Of a stretch of 7,888 bases of DNA, positions 5,115-7,888 are shown one piece after another. The notes below the pieces were generated by a model, which was not told where the DNA came from, did no database searches, and saw only the letters and a list, made by a program, of their open reading frames with translations. How positions within the stretch are numbered: the stretch's first letter is position 1; each line of letters begins with the position of its first letter. Made by a program: the position numbers and the translations under genes. The stretch comes from an uncultured Candidatus Melainabacteria bacterium (GTDB lineage Bacteria; Cyanobacteriota; Vampirovibrionia; Gastranaerophilales; Gastranaerophilaceae): assembly GCA_934717855.1 (NCBI GenBank), contig CAKUZI010000021.1, forward strand, positions 1-7,888, given 5' to 3'.

Positions 5115-7715
5115 TTATTCTGTTCTTAATGCTTCTACTGGGTCTTTTTTGCTTGCCATTTTAGCTGGTATTAGTCCTGCAAGTATTGTTAATCCTAAGC
5201 TTATTAATACTAGTACGGTTGCTTGTGTTACTGAAACTGTTGCATGTATTGCTACTCCAGATAGTGCATATATTATTCTGTTTATTGGTAGTGTTAAGAG
5301 TAAGGTTATTCCAACTCCTATCATTCCAGATATTAAGCCTATTATGAATGTTTCTGCATTGAATACTCTCGAAATATCTTTTTTCGATGCTCCTATTGCT
5401 CTTAGTATTCCTATTTCTTTTGTTCTTTCTAATACTGAAATGTATGTGATTATTCCTATCATTATTGATGATACCACAAGCGATATGCTTACAAACGCAA
5501 TTAATGCATAGCTTACGGCGTCTATTATGTTTGTTATTGAGCTCATCATTGCTCCGACTAAGTCTGTATAGGTTATTGTATTTTCTTCTTTTCCATCGTA
5601 TCTCTGCTTTTTGTTGTAATCCTCTATTGCTTTTGCTATTAGTTCTTTGCTTTCAAAAGTCTTTGGATATATCGATATTGATGATGGCTTATCTAAGTCA
5701 ATTGCGCCTAACGTTTTTAGATTGTTTTCATAACTTGCATTCTGATTTTTTGTGTATGTGTCCATCACTTTTGCAATTTCTTCTGTTGACATTTGGCTTA
5801 TTGCCATTTTTTGCTCGTTGCTTAGATTACTGAAATTGAATTCTGACTTTTCTCCTGATTTTGGAAACTCTAGTCCTGTGAATACATTGATATCTGAATT
5901 TTCTTTCTGCTCTTTAACAATGTCCGCTTCGTTTGTCTTATTTATAACATATTCTTTTAAGTCTTTTAAATATCCTATTCCGCCATTCATAGCTGTTGCA
6001 GTGCTTTGCTCGTTTTGCTTAATAATTCCAACAACATTTATATTCTCGGCATTTGCTATTTTTTCTTTCATAAAGTCATCATCTTCACTCTGGTCTATCC
6101 ACAAATTTCCTTGTTTTTCATAATAATCAGAGTTTAATATTAGTTTAAATGATAATTTTAATAATTCATCATATGAATATGTAGTCTCTTCTTCTTTGTC
6201 TACATTTTCTCCTTTTTTAGCCTTTTCCCACTGTTTTGATAATTCTTCTTGGTCTTTTAGTCCTAAAGTATATAGCACATAATCGTTTAATTCATTGTCT
6301 TCATTTACTATTAAAACAACTTCGTTATAGCTCTTTGGCCAACTTCCTGCAATTAAATCATATTGAGAATGAAGCAATTCTTCGTTGTCTAGCATTTCTG
6401 TCCAAGCATCATTGTTCATAGTGCTAAATGAGCTAGATACCATTGCCATTGGAGAATTCTCTTGTGCCTCTCTCATGCTTCCCATTCCCATGCTGTCCAT
6501 TACAGTACTTGGGTTTACTTGCACAACGCCATTAGATGTATCTTCTTTATATAAATTTAGATTTAAATTGTATCCATATTGAATAGCATTACTGTTTTTA
6601 GCAATGTCGTTATCTTCTTGCTCTAAGTAATGTTTAAGCTCTGTTAAATTATTATTTTCCATTTTATTAGATAGAGTCGAAATCATCTCAGACATTATAT
6701 TTTTTGAATATATCTTGTCTTTTGGTCTATCCTTTTCATCATTGTTTTCGTCCATCATTTTTTCTATCATTGCAGACGTATCTATTGTAGACTCCTCAAT
6801 TGTTATTGGGTATGATGATAGAGTATCTTCTTCGACTTTATCGATATAATTTTGTATTCCATTAGACAAAGCTAAAATCAATGCAATCCCTATTATTCCA
6901 ATACTTCCAGCAAACGAAGTTAAAATAGTTCTGCCTTTTTTAGTCATTAAATTGTTCAAACTTAAATTTAAGGCAGTGAAAAATTTCATAGAAGTTCTGC
7001 GTTTTTCCTTTAATTTTTCAGCCTCCTTCTTTTCACTCGTATATGGATTAGAATCGTTCATAATAGTTCCATCAAGTATTCTAACAATTCTTGTAGAGTA
7101 TTTCTCGGCAAGTTCTGGGTTATGTGTAACCATTATTACAAGCTTATCTTTCGATATCTCTTTCAAAATTTCCATTACCTGTACAGAAGTCTGAGTATCC
7201 AAAGCACCAGTTGGTTCATCAGCCAAAATTATATCAGGATTATTTACTAAGGCTCTAGCAATAGCAACTCTTTGCATTTGCCCTCCTGATAATTGGTTTG
7301 GCTTTTTATGTATCTGCTCCTTCAACCCCACATCTTCTAATGCTTTAATAGCCTTTTGCTTGCGCTCTTTCTTACCTACTCCAGATAGTGTTAGCGCCAA
7401 TTCAACATTTGCAAGCACTGTTTGGTGTGGAATTAAATTGTAATTTTGAAAAACAAAACCAACAGAATAATTTCTGTAAGCATCCCAATCTCTATCCTTA
7501 AAATTCTTGGTAGACTTATTATTAATAATCAAATCTCCACTAGTATATCTGTCTAGACCTCCAATTATATTTAAAAGTGTAGTCTTGCCTCCACCACTTT
7601 GCCCTAAAATAGATACAAACTCGCTCTCTCTAAATTCAATATTTATGTTTTTCAGTGCATGAACCGTTGTATCACCAGATATATAATCTTTATTAATATT
7701 CTCTAACTTTAACAT
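5115..7715 (-). CDS. Fused ABC transporter, ATPase plus FtsX/MacB-type permease
   Basis: This 866-residue protein joins a LolD/MacB-like ATPase to a permease of the MacB/FtsX type, which use ATP for mechanical work or export across the cell membrane rather than classical import. ATPase motifs: Walker A GQSGGGKTT (38-46, slightly unusual in its second Gly and Thr), Q-loop Gln90, LSGGQMQRVAIARAL (142-156), ILADEPTGALD (163-173) with Glu167, and His198. A linker rich in Lys and Glu (about 228-242) leads to membrane helix 1 (about 264-284). Then comes a large extracytoplasmic domain (about 286-732), then helices at about 733-759, 788-811 and 832-851. ERTKEIGILRAIGASKKDI (763-781) is the FtsX cytoplasmic motif, and the end DPVEALRTE is typical. 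The ATG is preceded by AAGAGGT. It stands alone with its own promoter; no two-component system is beside it, so a bacitracin-type resistance role is not supported. The substrate is unknown; peptide or lipoprotein-related export is possible. Confidence 0.93.
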   Translation of the reverse strand: MLKLENINKDYISGDTTVHALKNINIEFRESEFVSILGQSGGGKTTLLNIIGGLDRYTSGDLIINNKSTKNFKDRDWDAYRNYSVGFVFQNYNLIPHQTVLANVELALTLSGVGKKERKQKAIKALEDVGLKEQIHKKPNQLSGGQMQRVAIARALVNNPDIILADEPTGALDTQTSVQVMEILKEISKDKLVIMVTHNPELAEKYSTRIVRILDGTIMNDSNPYTSEKKEAEKLKEKRRTSMKFFTALNLSLNNLMTKKGRTILTSFAGSIGIIGIALILALSNGIQNYIDKVEEDTLSSYPITIEESTIDTSAMIEKMMDENNDEKDRPKDKIYSKNIMSEMISTLSNKMENNNLTELKHYLEQEDNDIAKNSNAIQYGYNLNLNLYKEDTSNGVVQVNPSTVMDSMGMGSMREAQENSPMAMVSSSFSTMNNDAWTEMLDNEELLHSQYDLIAGSWPKSYNEVVLIVNEDNELNDYVLYTLGLKDQEELSKQWEKAKKGENVDKEEETTYSYDELLKLSFKLILNSDYYEKQGNLWIDQSEDDDFMKEKIANAENINVVGIIKQNEQSTATAMNGGIGYLKDLKEYVINKTNEADIVKEQKENSDINVFTGLEFPKSGEKSEFNFSNLSNEQKMAISQMSTEEIAKVMDTYTKNQNASYENNLKTLGAIDLDKPSSISIYPKTFESKELIAKAIEDYNKKQRYDGKEENTITYTDLVGAMMSSITNIIDAVSYALIAFVSISLVVSSIMIGIITYISVLERTKEIGILRAIGASKKDISRVFNAETFIIGLISGMIGVGITLLLTLPINRIIYALSGVAIHATVSVTQATVLVLISLGLTILAGLIPAKMASKKDPVEALRTE

Positions 7716-7767
7716 ATTTACCTCTTTTCAATTAATTTGTAATTATTTTTCAATCCATACTTTAATA

Positions 7768-7796
7768 ATATTACCATGAAGCATTGCTATATTCAA
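7768..7796 (-). promoter_or_regulatory. Promoter of the ABC transporter gene
   Basis: On the minus strand TTGAAT (7791-7796), a 17-bp spacer and TAATAT (7768-7773) form a good sigma-A promoter. The start would fall near 7761, leaving a leader of about 45 nt. The arrangement is divergent to the gene beginning at 7876. Confidence 0.7.
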
Positions 7797-7841
7797 GCTT
7801 TTTATTGTTTTACATTAACGATTTGTAACAGAAAACAATCT

Positions 7842-7867
7842 CCACGCATATACTATTAGCATGGAGG
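7842..7867 (+). promoter_or_regulatory. Possible promoter and operator of the gene at 7876
   Basis: TATACT (7849-7854) could be a sigma-A -10 box, but I find no good -35 box at the normal distance. The same bases read CATATACTA (7847-7855), which fits the CATANNNTA -10 pattern of the sporulation factor sigma-K. An imperfect inverted repeat, CTCCACGC (7842-7849) and GCATGGAG (7859-7866) with one mismatch, brackets this box and takes in part of the ribosome binding site. Its role is unknown. Confidence 0.35.
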
Positions 7868-7875
7868 TGAATTTT

Positions 7876-7888
7876 GTGAATTATCAAA
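7876..7888 (+). CDS. Start of a divergent gene, product unknown (cut by window edge)
   Basis: GGAGGTGA (7863-7870) is a near-perfect ribosome binding site and lies 5 nt before a GTG at 7876, which opens the frame GTG AAT TAT CAA. An in-frame ATG at 7861 is a less likely start because it precedes the Shine-Dalgarno sequence. Only four codons are visible, so nothing can be said of the product. Confidence 0.55.

Noticed and set aside
5149..7194. Several plus-strand open frames of 60-120 codons opposite the ABC transporter gene
   Set aside because: They are antisense shadows of a long, well-conserved gene, lack ribosome binding sites and resemble no protein family; the same holds for those opposite sufB, sufC and the methyltransferase.
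1..7888. CRISPR arrays, tRNA, rRNA, insertion sequences and attachment sites
   Set aside because: I found no regularly spaced repeats, no tRNA-like cloverleaf, no transposase frame and no direct repeats suggesting integration; the only repeat pair is the 33-bp palindrome.

Overview
The window is AT-rich DNA with AGA- and ATA-heavy codon use, strong AGGAG-type ribosome binding sites and sigma-A-type promoters. Together with the sufC-sufB-sufD gene order and the protein sequences, this points to a low-GC Firmicute of the class Clostridia. I cannot name a genus. Almost every gene lies on the minus strand.

Right to left along the minus strand, the layout is as follows. (1) At 7876-7888 the first codons of a plus-strand gene appear, divergent from what follows. 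(2) At 5115-7715 there is one long gene for a fused ABC ATPase/FtsX-type permease of the MacB/LolCDE superfamily, with its own promoter; a GC-rich hairpin lies just after its stop. (3) A 237-bp spacer (4842-5078) holds the promoter of the next module and a possible small minus-strand transcript. (4) At 4304-4832 is a two-gene toxin-antitoxin module: a RelB/DinJ-type antitoxin followed by an overlapping YoeB-type mRNA interferase. (5) At 3611-4196 is a class I SAM-dependent methyltransferase gene broken by a single extra base in an A-run. (6) From 3504 down to the left edge is the suf operon for Fe-S cluster assembly: promoter, sufC, sufB and sufD, the last cut off by the window edge.

Two things do not fit an ordinary annotation. 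First, the gap between sufC and sufB contains a complete miniature transcription unit on the opposite strand: promoter, ribosome binding site, 44-codon membrane-peptide gene and terminator hairpin. Second, an exact 33-bp palindromic sequence occurs twice in inverted orientation, 4.1 kb apart. It sits directly behind the sufB stop codon and again 3 bp behind the ABC-transporter stop codon, which suggests a dispersed palindromic repeat that settles at gene ends.

Functionally, SufC (ATPase), SufB and SufD form the SufBC2D scaffold on which Fe-S clusters are built; the desulfurase and SufU genes usually linked to them would lie beyond the left edge. The toxin-antitoxin pair, the broken methyltransferase and the ABC transporter have no evident link to Fe-S metabolism and look like independent units.
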